A stretch of DNA of 64,000 nt from Spinacia oleracea (GCF_020520425.1 NC_079491.1:6683143-6747142), one strand, 5' to 3'. Positions 31,985 to 47,456 are shown, counted from the stretch's first letter. Notes: generated by a model not told the origin, from the sequence alone. Program-made: numbers and translations.

Positions 31985-32374
31985 TTATAAACAGTTTTTT
32001 ACAAAATATTTAATTGAATATCCCCAAAACTATTGCAAAAATATAATATTTTGAATATACTCATTTAAATGTAATCATCTCATATGCATATTATATATGT
32101 TTAATATGATAATGTGACCAACATATCGAGTGAATATGTTTTTCATATTAACATACCAATTTGACTAAAATATTACCAAAAAATATTTAATTATAACCAT
32201 TACTTTGACTCTTAATATCTCAAATCGTGTCTAAGTAAAAATTATAAAAAAATATATTTAGAAAATATATATCGATACGAATCTAACATGACCCCACATG
32301 AATGAAAATTTATTATGTGCAAATCACAAAAAATGGCCAAAATCGTAGTGCGAATAGTGTAAAAAACAAATGGT

Positions 32375-32400
32375 GCGATATTTCCAGAACGGAGGAAGTA
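32375..32400. mobile_element. Stowaway-like terminus remnant
   Basis: GGTGCGATATTTCCAGAACG followed by GAGGAAGTA matches the right terminus of the CTCCRTYCC-type Stowaway MITEs. The opposite end is not recognisable nearby. Confidence 0.4.
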
Positions 32401-32404
32401 TATT

Positions 32405-33100
32405 AGAGTAGATTAGTGTTGATTTTAATTTAATTTTATTGTAGATTTATTTTGTAATTATTAGAGTGTTTGATTTTGGATGGAGTTGTATATATAAGTA
32501 ATTATTTAATTAGAATATTTACATATCACCTAATTATTTATTTACGTGCCACTCGACTTTTTAATTCAAAAATAATTTAGAAATCTTATTTTTCATTGGC
32601 TGAAACCATTATATTTTCTACGTGGCGCTCTAATTTAGATTAGTGTAAGTGGATAAAATTTATTTTATATTAGTGTTTGATTTTGGATTGAATTTTATTT
32701 TAGATTTATTTTTTAATTATTAGAGTATTTGATTTTGGATGGAGTTGTATATATTATTAATTAATTAATTAATTAAAATTTCTACATGGCACCTAATTAT
32801 TTATCGATGTGACACTCGGAATTTTTAATTCAAAAATAAATTAAAATTCTTATTTTCAAGTGACCTTAATCATTAGATTTCCTATGTGGCGCCCTAATAT
32901 TGGATTAGTGTTTGATTTTAGATTACCGTTTGATTTTGGATTGAATTTTACTTTAGATTTATTTTTTAATTATTAAAGTATTTAATTTTGGATGGAGTTA
33001 TACATATTATTAATTAATTAAAATATCCATGTGGCACCTAATTATTTATCTACGTAGCACTCAAATTTTTTAATTCAAAAATAAATTAGATTTTTTATTT
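32405..33100. repeat. AT-rich tandem repeat, about 255-bp unit, three copies
   Basis: GATTTTGGATGGAGTTRTA recurs at about 32470, 32731 and 32983, followed each time by CACCTAATTATTTA, CACTCGR and TTTAATTCAAAAATAA. The units are diverged and the third is shorter. The array lies just inside the minus-oriented Helitron end and may be part of that element. Confidence 0.75.
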
Positions 33101-33999
33101 TTGTTTTTTAATGTCCAAAACAATAGATTTTGGTATTCGAGAGATAGGTCAATCCGGTATAGTGGAACAACAATATCTACGCGACTACGCGAGTTTTGGA
33201 TCAGAGTCAAACCCGAGTTTCCTCCTAAGGGAGTAAGGGACTACGGGTCCTTGTTTGCATTTTATTTATGGTTTCTTTGTTGTAACTTTTTGAAAAAAAA
33301 TATATTTTCTCACCAAAAAATTAATACAATAAAAGGTCATTTATGATCAATTTTCCGAAAACATATTTGCACAATTTTAAAATTATTACCGATATGCCGA
33401 TACGGAGAAGAGTCTTCCTAATTTCGAGTCAATCTCTTTTCACAACGGCTTTTGGGAATTGGGATGCAAACCGACCAGCGTATTTAATGGATAACTAGTA
33501 AATAACTCATTATGACCGAAGTCTCCCAATTTATTTTTATTATTATTTTTTTTAATAAGGATAAGTATACAAAAATTAAGATAGTCTTATCTCAAGACTA
33601 TGTCCTAACTTATCTAAAGAAATAAAACAATAAAATAAGACCATAGTCTCCCAATAGCTCTCCATGTGTTATAAGATTAACTTTGATAATGATTTTTTTA
33701 TAAACTATCATCCATCCGAAAAGACGAGTTAGGTTAGTTCTCGAAAAAAGAAAATGGGCCGAAAATGAAAACTTCAACATATGGGTACAAAATAAACCCA
33801 TTACCGTTATTTAGAACAAAGGTTCCTGATTTCCTTCTGCCGTTTGCTATTTTCTGATTACCACATTTTGGTTGTTCAGAAATTAGAGAGAGAAGAAAAC
33901 ACGCGCCAGAAGCAGAACATCAACACTTGTTCAACGTTGCCACCTCTCTTTCTCTCTCCTATTTTTCTGTATTAATTCATTCAAGTATTTACCATAAAA
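33101..33999. other. Intergenic and glutaredoxin upstream region
   Basis: No gene is recognised up to the glutaredoxin start. The part after about 33850, with its run of TCTCTCTTTCTCTCTCC, is likely the glutaredoxin 5' leader. Confidence 0.4.
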
Positions 34000-36430
<2,431 letters not shown>

Positions 36431-37703
36431 GCATTCCTTAAAGTGCAAAAGCTCGGAAAGACGGATATGCTGTATTTTTAAGCTTTGTAATCTATGTAAA
36501 AGGGTAGTATAACAGTCTGAAACCTCTCTTTAGAATGTGACATGAAAGATTGTCTGGTAGGAGAAAGAGTATGGTCAAGTTTCTTTGGACTTTGGAGTTC
36601 AATAAACAAAGAATAAATGGTGTAAAGAGTAAACGAGTTGTACTTTTTCTGTTCTCTTTTAGTTGCAACGTTTTGACTTTCACGTTTGTTTGTCGATGAA
36701 CATAACTGACCATTAATATCTATGATTGTGCATAAGGATAAGTTATAAAAAAAGTTGATATTGTGAAAATATAAATTAAAATGAATCTAACAAGATCGAC
36801 TATGTTTAGATAAATCATCAAAATCAGTCAAAAAGAATACATGATTCGCGTAAAAGGTGAAAACATTCTATAAACTCATAGACGTGCATTATTCAATGTT
36901 CAATTTGGCAAATTCATGTTAATTGTGATATTATTCGTGTTATCGATGAGGACGTATTGAGGAGCACACATTTTTAAGGAGTGCTCCTTAAAAATGACAA
37001 CCAGTGTAACACGACAAATGGTTAATGGGATTGATCAATATCGGATATTAACATAGTCAACAATAACACGGATAATATCACAAAAAATATGAGAGTGATG
37101 GATAGCTCAGTTGGTTAGAGCTTTTATCCCGGTTCCAGGTGATTCTGGGATCGATTCTCATCCCCGCCCTTGTGGCTCATTTGCACCAAAAAAAAACTCA
37201 CATTAATTCCAAAGGGTTAACGAAACTTGTTACCAACTCAATTCAACTCAGCCGAGCTCAAGTAATAATAAAACGGATACGTTTTTCTAAAACTGATTCC
37301 GCATTGCGCCAACATTTTAATGTTCAGAAGCCAAATTAGGGAACATTTTATGGACATCAATACAATAATACAAGATTATTCAATAATGCGATGAATGTAA
37401 GATTGTCAGACGTGTAAAGATCATGTAACCACGCACATAATCACCAAATTTTAACTTCAAATGTATAAAAACAGTTAGATTCAGACTTCAGATTATCTAG
37501 GGAGTACAACAATGAAAGAATATCTCTGTAAATATTTAACTGTACAACTTCAACAATAACATACACAAAAAAAGAGCGCTTTCCAGTATTATAGGTGTGG
37601 TGCGGTATAGATCATGCTCATTGCAAAAGTGTAGATACGAGTATATAACGCAACTCTATATATTAATAGTAATCTACAACATGCTTGATGCTTCCTTGGA
37701 GGA
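36431..37703. other. Intergenic, convergent gene ends
   Basis: The glutaredoxin and PAT1 genes converge here. The stretch holds a tRNA-like SINE candidate near 37091-37195 and AT-rich sequence otherwise. Confidence 0.45.
37091..37195 (+). mobile_element. tRNA-derived SINE candidate
   Basis: GGATAGCTCAGTTGGTTAGA is a good A box, and GGGATCGATTCTC about 35 bases later is a weaker B box. The segment ends CATTTGCACC followed by a run of A, as SINEs do. An acceptor stem closing the tRNA part is absent, which argues against a real tRNA. The target duplication is unclear. Confidence 0.5.
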
Positions 37704-40700
37704 TTAAGCAGCAACTGCAGTAGCTTCTTTTAGTTTCTGAAACATAAGAATCAACAAGTTATTAGAAAATGAAGTAGATGGACTTTTTAAAAATGGGTTC
37801 CATAATCATATTAAGAACTATTCTTACATTAGATATATCTATCCATGATTGCAATGTCTTAAGGGCTTTGCCAGATTGCTGCGTTTCACGAGCAAGGGCT
37901 ACTCCATCACCAAGGGTACTAACTTTTCCACTAACCAAGAGAGCAGCAGCCGCATTTAAGACCTGATTTTGTAACAGAAGAAAAACGGTAACTTTTGTGT
38001 AAGACTGTCGTACCGAAAAGACCACTTTGACTGTTTAACTAATCGGTTCTATTGCTTAACCAATTGGTTCTATTGCTTAACTAATTAGTTCCAGTGCTTA
38101 ACTAATTCGTTCTAGTGCTTTAACTTATATGACCGCCTTATATAAAAGATTGTAGAAGAACAAAGTTCTGCTTATTTAAGGTTTTTGATGACAAGGAGCA
38201 ACATCATGCTCTTAAACAGTATTGTTGCATTTGCAATAAGCAATGAAGCAAGCTTATTTAACAATTGATTGTTCCTTTAAAAAACAGAGAACATGTTGAA
38301 CTCAGTCCAACTTTTTCAATCATTGACTATAGACAGATTCATCTGGATTCCAACTTTTCGTGGTTATTGTAAAAGCAGTGGAAGCAGCAAAAGCCTATTC
38401 TAAAGTCACACATCAGTACAAACAATAATAAGCAAAGGATAAAAGGTTGAACTCACAAATGCATCTGCTATAGATCCCGTCTCTCCTCCTAGTACACGCT
38501 TCAAAACCTCTGCATTGTACTCCGGTCCACCTCCTCGTAAATCTTTCACAGTGCAACGAGGAATCCCAAAGTCCACTGACATATTACATACATATGGCAT
38601 AATTATGAGATGTGATTAACAATCCCAAGCCAAATTGAATCAAGATATATAAGGGAAAGGTAAAGAAAATGATTTTAGCAGATTTCTTACATGGATCAAA
38701 AGAGAACTTCTCAATTTTATCGGGAGTCACATCAAGAATCATTCCAGGGCCTGCAATTTCCGAACATAACATTTAGTTGATTTTCAAGCTTTACAGAAAC
38801 ACAGATTAACAATAGACCTTGGAAAAAGATATCTGAAAAGAAGTCTAAGAACATCACCCATAGGGCTCATTTCATCTAGTCCTTCTGAATGCACTACCAA
38901 TGCCCTCTTCATGCCAAATCTTTGCAAAGCCTTGGCCATTTTAGCTACCTAGAGGAGAGAAGAAAACAATAATAATAAATCCTATCAACAAAGAAAAACA
39001 ATTTTTTTGACTTTTGAAGTTGGAAAGAAACTTACAATATCTTCAGAATAAACCCCAACCACTGCATAAGGTACTCGAGCTGGATTTAACATTGGACCTA
39101 AGATGTTAAACACTGTTTTAACTTTAAGCTGCTTCCTTATCGGTCTTACAACCTTCATGGCAGGATGGTAAGTCGGCGACATCATGAAACCAATCCCAGC
39201 TTCTGTTAAGCATCTTCTTATTCCCTAATAAACAAAGAGAGCAAGAAAATTAACAGCTTAGATAATCAGTAAACATACCAAATATCAATTTTTTACAACA
39301 CAAAAGGAGGTAGATATAGTTGAAATCCAGTATTTCAACCTGCCAATGCAGATAGGTTTAACCAATGTCAGAGATAGTAGATCTTAAAATCTAGTCCCCA
39401 CTTATTCAGCAGCATTAAAAGACACCAAAAGCTGGGAAATTTACAGCCAAACAGCATGTAGCTTTTACAGTTAAATAATGCTTATAAAGTAGCAGCAAAC
39501 CAAAACTAACACCAACCGAAAAACTCATAAATGATTCCATGATAGCATTTATGGAGCCATGGAGGTCCAATGAAGAGTTAACACTTAGGCACTTAGCAGA
39601 TGGCACAAAAACAAATATTCAATCCACAACTAGTATATATATCAAAGACAAACCTCAGGCTCTAAATCTATGGCAACCCCCAATTCCTCCAAAACATCTG
39701 CACTCCCACAAGCTGAAGAGCTTGATCTGTTCCCTTGCTGCAACAAAATCCCAAAAAACACAACCCATCATTAGTAAATCCAGCATATTTATACACACGC
39801 AGATATTCAGACTCAATTTGTACCACTCTTTCACACTTTGACATGAACCCCTCCCCCCCAAAACACACCAATTGAGAGAGAAGCAAATAATGAGATACAA
39901 CCTTGGCTACTTTGGCACCACAAGCGGCGGCCAATATAGAGGCGCCGGTAGAGATATTTACAGTGTTTGCGCCATCGCCACCGGTACCGACAATGTCAAC
40001 AACACCCTCCAATCCGTCCACACTCTTGCAGTGTTTCATCATTGCATTTGCCAGTCCAACTATCTGCAAATACACATAAAGTAGTCACATGTTAAAAAAC
40101 AGGTATACTTTCATCAATCTCAAAATCAGTGATGACATTTTTAAAGTCAGAGTCCAATTGAAATTCTGGAATTCCATCAAAACTATATGCAATTCAACAC
40201 AATGTTGACACATGTAAAAAACATGTATAATTTCATCAATCTCAAAGTCAGTCACAATCCAATTGAAATTCTGATTTCCATTTGTTTGAAATATGAGAAA
40301 ATCTACCAAATGTCAAAAACCCAAACCTTTTGTCTTAGCCCAATCTCAATATCTCATGAATCAAAACCTAGAAGTCTAGAACTTCATAAATTCTTGGTTC
40401 ATACAGCCAACCCCATTTATTCTTTTTCCTATTATTAATAACAACAAAAAAAAACTAATAAATTTTCCTCGTAATCACAAAATTAAAACCCCATCATTAC
40501 TTTGGAGGTTTACATATTAATTGCAAAACTGATAAGACTGTGACTTACTTCTTCATATGTTTCGCCTTTGGCCCTCAACAAAACAAGAAAAGCGCTAATT
40601 AAGGGTTCATTAGGATCATTAAGCAAGAAATCCAACGACGCTTCAGCTTCTGATTCCGACAAATCAACTCCACTAATCAAACCCTCAATCACCTGCAAAA

Positions 40701-41003
40701 TTGATTTAACCATTAATCATCATTTAAAATCCATATAAATTGAATCCAATACAATGTAGGAACTCAACAAACCTCGCTGAAGGAGGAGGAAGAAGAAGAC
40801 GATTTACTGATCGATTGAATAGCAAATTGAGGTCGATTGAGCAGTTTCGAACCATACGGCGCCGTTTCAACGGATTTGGGGGCGAGAAACCGAACCTGAG
40901 CTTGGGATGGAAATTCAGGTGTTTTTGAGGTCGAATTGGAGGAGAGAGAAAGTGAAATTGAAGAAGGTTGGCTGTGGAATAACGCCATTGTTGATGCATT
41001 CAT
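37704..41003 (-). CDS. PAT1: Anthranilate phosphoribosyltransferase, plastid (tryptophan synthesis)
   Basis: Ten exons (minus): 41003-40773, 40692-40549, 40063-39902, 39737-39654, 39224-39036, 38948-38858, 38750-38691, 38575-38457, 37962-37828 and 37736-37704 close in phase to 415 residues. The enzyme joins anthranilate to phosphoribosyl pyrophosphate, the second step of tryptophan synthesis in the plastid. A Ser-rich transit peptide fills most of exon 1. The catalytic landmarks are GTGGDG (about 151-156, PRPP binding), [23 protein letters not shown] (about 182 on), [10 protein letters not shown] and the metal-binding DE in SEGLDEMS (about 295-296). The protein ends [11 protein letters not shown] chose the first ATG; a second one five codons later is also possible. 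Intron 8 contains a short minisatellite. All motifs are intact. Confidence 0.95.
38029..38115. repeat. Short minisatellite in PAT1 intron
   Basis: About four imperfect copies of a 23-24-base unit of the form TTAACTAATTGGTTCTATTGC lie in tandem in the intron between the eighth and ninth exons of PAT1. Confidence 0.75.
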
Positions 41004-41292
41004 CGTTGTTGTTGTTGGATGTTGTCTGAAAAAGAATTTGGATTGTGAAATGAGGAGCGAGAATTGGGATAAAAGAAGAACTCTCTCCGTATATGTATGG
41101 AAGCAGTCAAGCTGGGAGTAACGTTGGCAAAAATCTATAAACGGGTTACGGACCCGGTCGAATTACGGAGTATGTAAAGTTGTCAACTCCTTTTGAGGGT
41201 TTATTTCGTACCAAATTAAAGTTGGACAAAATTAGTTTATAATTTTATATGGGTGGTGGACAAATTACATGCTCGTCAAATCATTTCTATTA
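41004..41292. other. PAT1 upstream region
   Basis: This is the promoter side of PAT1, read on the minus strand. No TATA box or other element stands out clearly enough to call. Confidence 0.35.
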
Positions 41293-41563
41293 CTACCTCC
41301 GTTCCTAAAAGTTCTTTACGCTTTCCGTTTTAGTCCGTTCCTGAAAGTTCTTTACACTCCTACTTTATTCCATTTTTACTCTTATTTGGCCCACCATAAC
41401 TTACTCACTCACAATACTTTAATATTAGTTTCCACCCACTCACATTGTTGGACAATTTATAGCCACTCATTTTCCATTTGTTACTCCACCATCACATGTT
41501 CACCAAAATTCCTTAATTACCGTGCAAATAGTAACCGTAAAGATCATTTAGGAACGGAGGTAG
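41293..41563. mobile_element. Stowaway-like MITE
   Basis: Ends CTACCTCCGTTCCTAAAAG and the inverted AGGAACGGAGGTAG enclose 271 bases flanked by TA on both sides. The left terminal phrase is repeated inside (AGTCCGTTCCTGAAAGTTCT), as in the MITE at 20248-20563. No coding capacity. Confidence 0.88.
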
Positions 41564-41593
41564 TAGGAGTTATTACGTGATTCCGACCCTTCC

Positions 41594-42337
41594 TAAAATA
41601 AGGATACGACAATCTTTCTGAACTTTTTTTTTTTTTTAAGTGAATTTAAGTTTGTAAAAATAAGAGCGATTTCCTTCAATATTGCTCGTAAATTAGTTAT
41701 TTCTCACTCTACCGTCCACGTCCGCAAGAAAAGCAGTCTAATATTTTTTAATCGATCACCGTAAAATCGTCAACTCAAATAGCGATTAGTACAGGTAAAC
41801 CGCCATCCCAACTCAAATAGCGGTTAGTACAGGTAAACCGCCATTTGAGATGGCGGTTTACAATTAAATGAACCGCCAATTGAGATGGTGGTTCATTTAA
41901 GTATAAACTTCTACATAGTAATCTTAAACTGCCGTAGTAATCTTAAAATCGAGCGGTTTTGTGACATATACCGCCAATTCAATTGGCGGTTTTGTTTAAA
42001 TTTAAACCGTCAATTGAAATGGCGGTTTAGAATTGAACCGGGAAAAAAAATTACTTTTCTCTTTCAAATGTTGACGTGGACGGTAGAGTGGGAAATAAGT
42101 TATAATGTGGTGTATTTTGGAAATTAATGTATCTTTGAGCATTATTGACGGAAATCGCTCTAAAAATAATTCTATTTCTGTAAAAATAAGGTGAAAAGAA
42201 TATAATATTTTCCCCATTAAATAAGGATACGATAATTTTTCTTGAAAATAAGTTTTATTTTAGTTAAAGTAATTAAGTTTGTAAAAAGAAGATAAAAAGA
42301 ACATGATATTTCTATCATGAATAAGGATATGATAATT
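41594..42337. repeat. Tandem repeat (AATAAGGATACGATAATTTT units) hosting two insertions
   Basis: Units of roughly 110 bases begin AATAAGGATACGACAAT, pass TTAAGTTTGTAAAAATAA and end near AAAGAACATGATATTT. Copies start at about 41597, 42219 and 42321. The first is split by the Mutator-like MITE at 41664-42160. The third is split by the copia element, its remainder being at 47706-47800. Confidence 0.65.
41664..42160. mobile_element. Mutator-like MITE made of GGCGGTTT palindromes
   Basis: Inverted ends GAGCGATTTCCTTCAATATT and, reversed at the right, GAGCGATTTCCGTCAATAAT bound 497 bases. They are flanked by a perfect 9-bp duplication TAAAAATAA, the Mutator hallmark. A second inverted pair, CTCACTCTACCGTCCACGTC and GACGTGGACGGTAGAGTGGG, lies inside. 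The centre is a series of short palindromic cassettes, AACCGCCA-(TTTGAGA or similar)-TGGCGGTT, repeated about five times. No coding capacity. Confidence 0.88.
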
Positions 42338-42585
42338 TGTAGAAACTCAAATCAATTTGAGAGAATTTAGAGGAAATCAACTGATTCCAATATTGTATTA
42401 TGAGCTCACACCATGCTGAGAGCTAATCATCAGCTTATATACAATACAAATATACAACGCAAACAGAATATTATACAACGTAATTGTGCCACATCAGCTA
42501 AAATTGTAACTGAATTGTAACCACTTTCTAACCAACTGATAACTTAAAATGATAATAAAAATAGAATAAGGAAGTATTTCCTATA
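42338..42585 (-). repeat. 3' LTR of the copia element
   Basis: 248 bases, beginning TATAGGAAATACTTCC in element orientation directly after the polypurine tract. Confidence 0.95.
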
Positions 42586-45500
42586 CTCCCCCTTCAAGCT
42601 GGACCTTGGAAATAAGTCCAAGCTTGGAAGAAAGTGACTGGTGTTGAGATGAAGCCAATGGTTTAGTAAGGATGTCTGCAAGTTGCTGATTGCTGGAAAC
42701 ATGAGCAGTCTGTATAAAACCAGCCTCCACTTGCTCCCTTACATAATGCATATCTCTCTTCAAATGCTTTGTTTTATCATGGAAAACAGGATTTTTTGCC
42801 AAATGTTCAGCAGACATGTTGTCACAGAATAATTTAACAGGTAAAGGGATCACAACTTGAAGATCTTCAAGTAAACCTTGAATCCAAACCAGTTCACTTG
42901 CAGCAGCAGACATACTCCTGTATTCTGCTTCTGCTGAGGATTTACTGACACTTCGTTGCTTTTTGGTTTTCCAAGAGATGAGATTGGAACCAAGAAACAC
43001 AGCATATGCACTTAATGATCTACTACTGAACTGACATGAGCTCCAGTCAGCATCACTATAAGCAGAAAGAGCAAAATTGATTCCTGCAGAGTACCAGAGT
43101 CCCTTATCTAAAGTACCCTTGAGGTATTTCAACACATGTAAAGCTGCACGCAAGTGTGGTACCCTAGGTGAGTGCACAAATTGACTCAAGTGTTGTACAC
43201 TGTAGGATAAGTCAGGCCTAGTGATGCCTAAATAAAGCAATCTTCCAATGAGTCTTCTGTAGACATCTGGTGTATCAAGTAAGTCACCAATATCAGTTGA
43301 TAACTTGAGACCACATGATAAAGGTGCAGAAACAGGATCACAATTGTCCATACCAGCATCAATCAAGATATCCTGCACATATTTCTTCTGAGAAAGAAAT
43401 ATCCCATTGCCATTTTTCTGTACTTCAATACCCAGAAAATAAGCCAAGGGACCAAGATCTTTGATGGTGAATGCCTGATCTAGAGCCAGTTTAACACCCT
43501 CAATTTGAGAGGCAGAAGTGCCTGTGAGTAAAATGTCATCTACATACACCAGTAACACCAAAAACTCACCATTAAGAGTTCTGGTAAACAAAGAGTAATC
43601 CTGTGTGGATTGTTGAAACTGTAGAGTTTTGAGGAACTTGTTCAGTTCCTTGTTCCATTGTCTAGAAGCTTGTTTCAAACCATAAAGTGATCTTTTCAAT
43701 TTGCATACCTCTCCTGGTTTAGCTTTAGTGTATCCAGCAGGAGGTTTCATGTAAACTTCTTCATCAAGAAAGCCATGTAGGAAGGTATTGTTGACATCAA
43801 GTTGGCACAGAATCCAACCTTTCATGGCTGCCAAGGCAATCACAATTCTCACAGTAGCTAATTTGGCAACTGGAGAAAAGGTTTGATTAAAATCCCTTCC
43901 CTCAACCTGTTGGTACCCAACAGCTACAAGCCTAGCTTTATATTTATCAATAGAATAATCAGGATTGAGTTTGGTTCTATAGATCCATTTAGAATTGATT
44001 GCTGTCTTTCCCTTGGGCAAAGTAGTAAGATCCCAAGTGTCATTGCTCTCAAGAGCAAGAATTTCTGTATCCATGGCCTTGATCCAATGATCACTGTGCT
44101 TAGCTTGATTGTAATGTTTGGGATCAGTAGGAGAAGCAAACACAGAGAAAGCAAGGGATTCCCAAGTATCAAACTCATGCAAGGAGAGGTTAAGCAACCA
44201 AGCTATATCAGAATAGTCATATTCATGTGAATCATCCAAAATAGAACCAACAGAGAAAGAAAGAGATTCACTATCAGTAAGGTGAGGAGGAATATCTCTG
44301 TGAGGAATATAACTACCAACAAAATCCTTGAGAACAGCAGGTGGTTTAATAATTCTGGTAGATTTTCTCACAACAGGTAGAGAAACAACAGGAGAATTCT
44401 GAGGTGGGGAAAGATCATTATGATCAAGAGAAAGATCATGGGTAGAAGAAGAGATATGAGTAACAGGAGAGTGAGTGAAATGTGGAGAAGAAGAATAAGA
44501 TGGAAGAGAAGATGTGAGTATAGGAGAATGATGAGAGGTAAAAGAGTCATTATCAAGACTGTTGTCAGATTGATTAACAATCACATCAGGGTCAATACCA
44601 AATTGAACAAGAGTAGGTGAGACAGTAGAGTTTGTGATTGAAGGAGAAGATAGATTGTAGGGAAAAATGGTTTCAAAGAAAGTTACATGTCTAGAAACAA
44701 ACACAGAGTGAGAATCCAGATCATACAGCTTGAAAGCTTTGTAACCAGCAGGGTATCCAATAAACACACACCTTCTTGTTCTAGAGTCAAATTTATCCCT
44801 GTGAATCTGATTATTGTGAGCAAAACACAGAGAACCAAAGACTCTTAGGTTATCATAGACAGGTGGATGATGAAATAAAACCTCAAATGGAGTCTTCCAG
44901 TTCAACACTTTAGTTGGAATTTTGTTAAGTAGATGAGTGGCAGTTAAGACACATTCCCCCCAGAACTTCTTGGGCAGATTAGCATGAAATCTCAAAGATC
45001 TAGCAATTTCAAGTAAGCTTCTGTGTTTTCTTTCAACCCTGCCATTCTGTTGAGGAGTGTAAGGTGTACTTTTCTCATGAATAATGCCTTTGTCAGCAAA
45101 TAGAAGTCTGCAAGATTCTTTCACAATTTCAGTGCCATTGTCAGATCTTATTCTTTTGACTTTGGTATGAAATTGTGTTTCAACCATTGCTAGGAATTCA
45201 GAAATAACTTTGGCAACTTGCAGTTTATTATGAAGTAGATAAGTCCAGGTGGTTCTACTGTGATCATCCAGAATAGTCAGGAAGTAGGATGCACCATCTA
45301 AACTCTTGACTTTATATGGTCCCCACAAATCCAAATGAATCAGATCAAAACAAGCCACAACTTTACTAATACTGACATCAAAGGGCATTTTGTGATGTTT
45401 AGCTTTGTAACAAACAACACAATTGTATTCAGTAAAACCTTTACAACTTTCAGCATCAATACATTTCATCTTAGACAAGGAAGGATGACCTAGTCTAGCA

Positions 45501-46132
45501 TGAAACAAATGTATTTTATTCCCTACAGAACTCTTAACTTGAGAAGCACTGGTAGCAGTCTTATTTGGTAGAATATCAACATTGTCATCAGGCACAGCAT
45601 CTATATTATTGCAACTGGAATTGTGTGAATCAATACCTTTGATGGAACCAGCAAGGGAAGGCAGCACATAGTAATACAAACCATTTGTTCTTTTTCTAGC
45701 ACCAAGCAATTCAGAATTAGTAGGGTCCTGGAAAACATATCCAGTGCCATTGAATAAGACTTGTAAACCAGTGTGTTCAATCAGCCTACCAACAGATAAC
45801 AAATTATGTTTGAAACCCTTGACCAACAGAACATTGTGTAACACCAATTTGTTGGTCAAAGAAGTATCACCAATGGTATCTACTGTCAGTTGAGAACCAT
45901 CTGGTAGACCAACTTTAATAGGGTTGGACAGAGTTCTGATATTGGTCAAGATGGTTTCATCATAGGTCATATGATCACAAGCTCCTGAGTCAATTATCCA
46001 TAAGCAAGCATCATGCAGTTTAGTTACAGCACAGTTGAAAGAATGGGAGATTATACCTGCATAACTTGCAAAAGAAGAATGAGAACCACTGGTTTCAGTC
46101 ACTTGAGATTGTTTGCCTTTCATCACTTTCAT
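42581..46132 (-). other. Pol region of the copia element
   Basis: In order this region carries an aspartic-protease-like stretch (LWIIDSGACDHMT), the GAG-pre-integrase HHCC segment, an integrase core (D...D...E, with PQQNGRVERKHR), a reverse transcriptase with the YVDD box and an RNase H segment (SDADWSSC...). Order and content are those of Ty1/copia. Confidence 0.93.
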
Positions 46133-46135
46133 AAC

Positions 46136-47230
46136 TTATTGACAGATAGCATTCAGCATTTCATTGTTCACCCTGTCATTGTCATTGTCAGTATTTCCCA
46201 AAGGTTCATCAACATCATCAGCAGTGTAGCCAACATTTGCTGCAAGCCTATTTCCAGTACCCTTCGAACCCTTGATTGAATTATACCAATCAGGATAGCC
46301 AATAAGCTTGAAACACTGATCAGCAGTATGACCTTTGCCTTTGCAATGGTTACAGAACCTATTCAGTTTCTCCTTCTTGATTTCTTTCCAGTCTTTCTTT
46401 CCTGATCCAGCAGCATATTTCTGAGATTGATTTTGTCCTCCTCTATAAGCTTGAGTAGCCATAGCACTACTGGTCATACCATTGGATTCCACAGCTGCTT
46501 CACTTAATTCTTTCTGTTTTTCTATTTGTTCAGTAATTGAGAATACTCTATTAATGCTAGGTAAGGGATCCATGGAAAGGACATTAGTTACAGTGCTATC
46601 AAATCCACCATTCAGTCCAAGAAGAAACTTCATCATTTTATCTTCTTCTTCAAACTCAGCAATCTTCTTCAGAAATTGACAGCTGCATTGCATCATAACA
46701 CCACATGTGCAGCTAGGAAATGCTCTCAAATTTTGCATTTCATCCCACAGTTTCTTGAGTTTCCCATAGTAAGTAACAATTGTCATGTTTTGCTGAGTTA
46801 AACTTTCAATTTCTTTCTTCAATTGATAAATCAGAGGGCCATTGGACTGACCAAACCTCTCATTTAATTCTCTCCACAAATCAGCAGCAGTGTCAATGTA
46901 ACCAAAATCATCTGCTAGTTCATGATTCATGGAACTTAAAATCCAGCTAACCACCATGAAATCAGCACGTTTCCATTTCATGTAATCTTTATGATTTACA
47001 GCAGGTTTTGTTATCTCCCCACTGACAAATCCTTCTTTGTTCTTAGCTACTAAAGCACGTTTAACATTTCTACTCCATCTCATAAAATTTGTACCAGTAA
47101 ACACAGCAGCAACTAAGGAAGAAGTAGGATTATCTGAATTAGCAATGAAAAACGGATCACAATTATCAGTGTTACCTCCATTGTTGTTGTTGTTATGTGA
47201 ATTATTGCTTTCAGAATCTTGAAATGCCAT
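46136..47230 (-). other. Gag region of the copia element
   Basis: The region encodes a UBN2/Retrotran_gag-type capsid segment with the family's FMRWSRNV and YYGKLKKLWDEM phrases. A CCHC zinc knuckle (CNHCKGKGHTADQC) lies near its end, as usual for plant copia Gag. Confidence 0.9.
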
Positions 47231-47456
47231 CTCTGATGATCAAATCACTCGAACAAACAAAGAATTTTGAACAATCGTCGAAGAAGATCTCAACTATCGC
47301 AAGAAATTTCGCAATCACACTTGTGAATTGCAAGAAAATTTCGCAATAAAATTTCTGTAAAACAGATACTCTCAGCTTTGATTTGAAAAACAGATCGAAT
47401 TTATCTCAGAATGAGCAAACCTTAATCTCAAATCAGAGATTATTGCTCTGATACCA

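Noticed and set aside
37091-37160. Possible functional tRNA gene
   Set aside because: It has A- and B-box-like sequences but no matching acceptor stem and an A-tail, so it was treated as a SINE.
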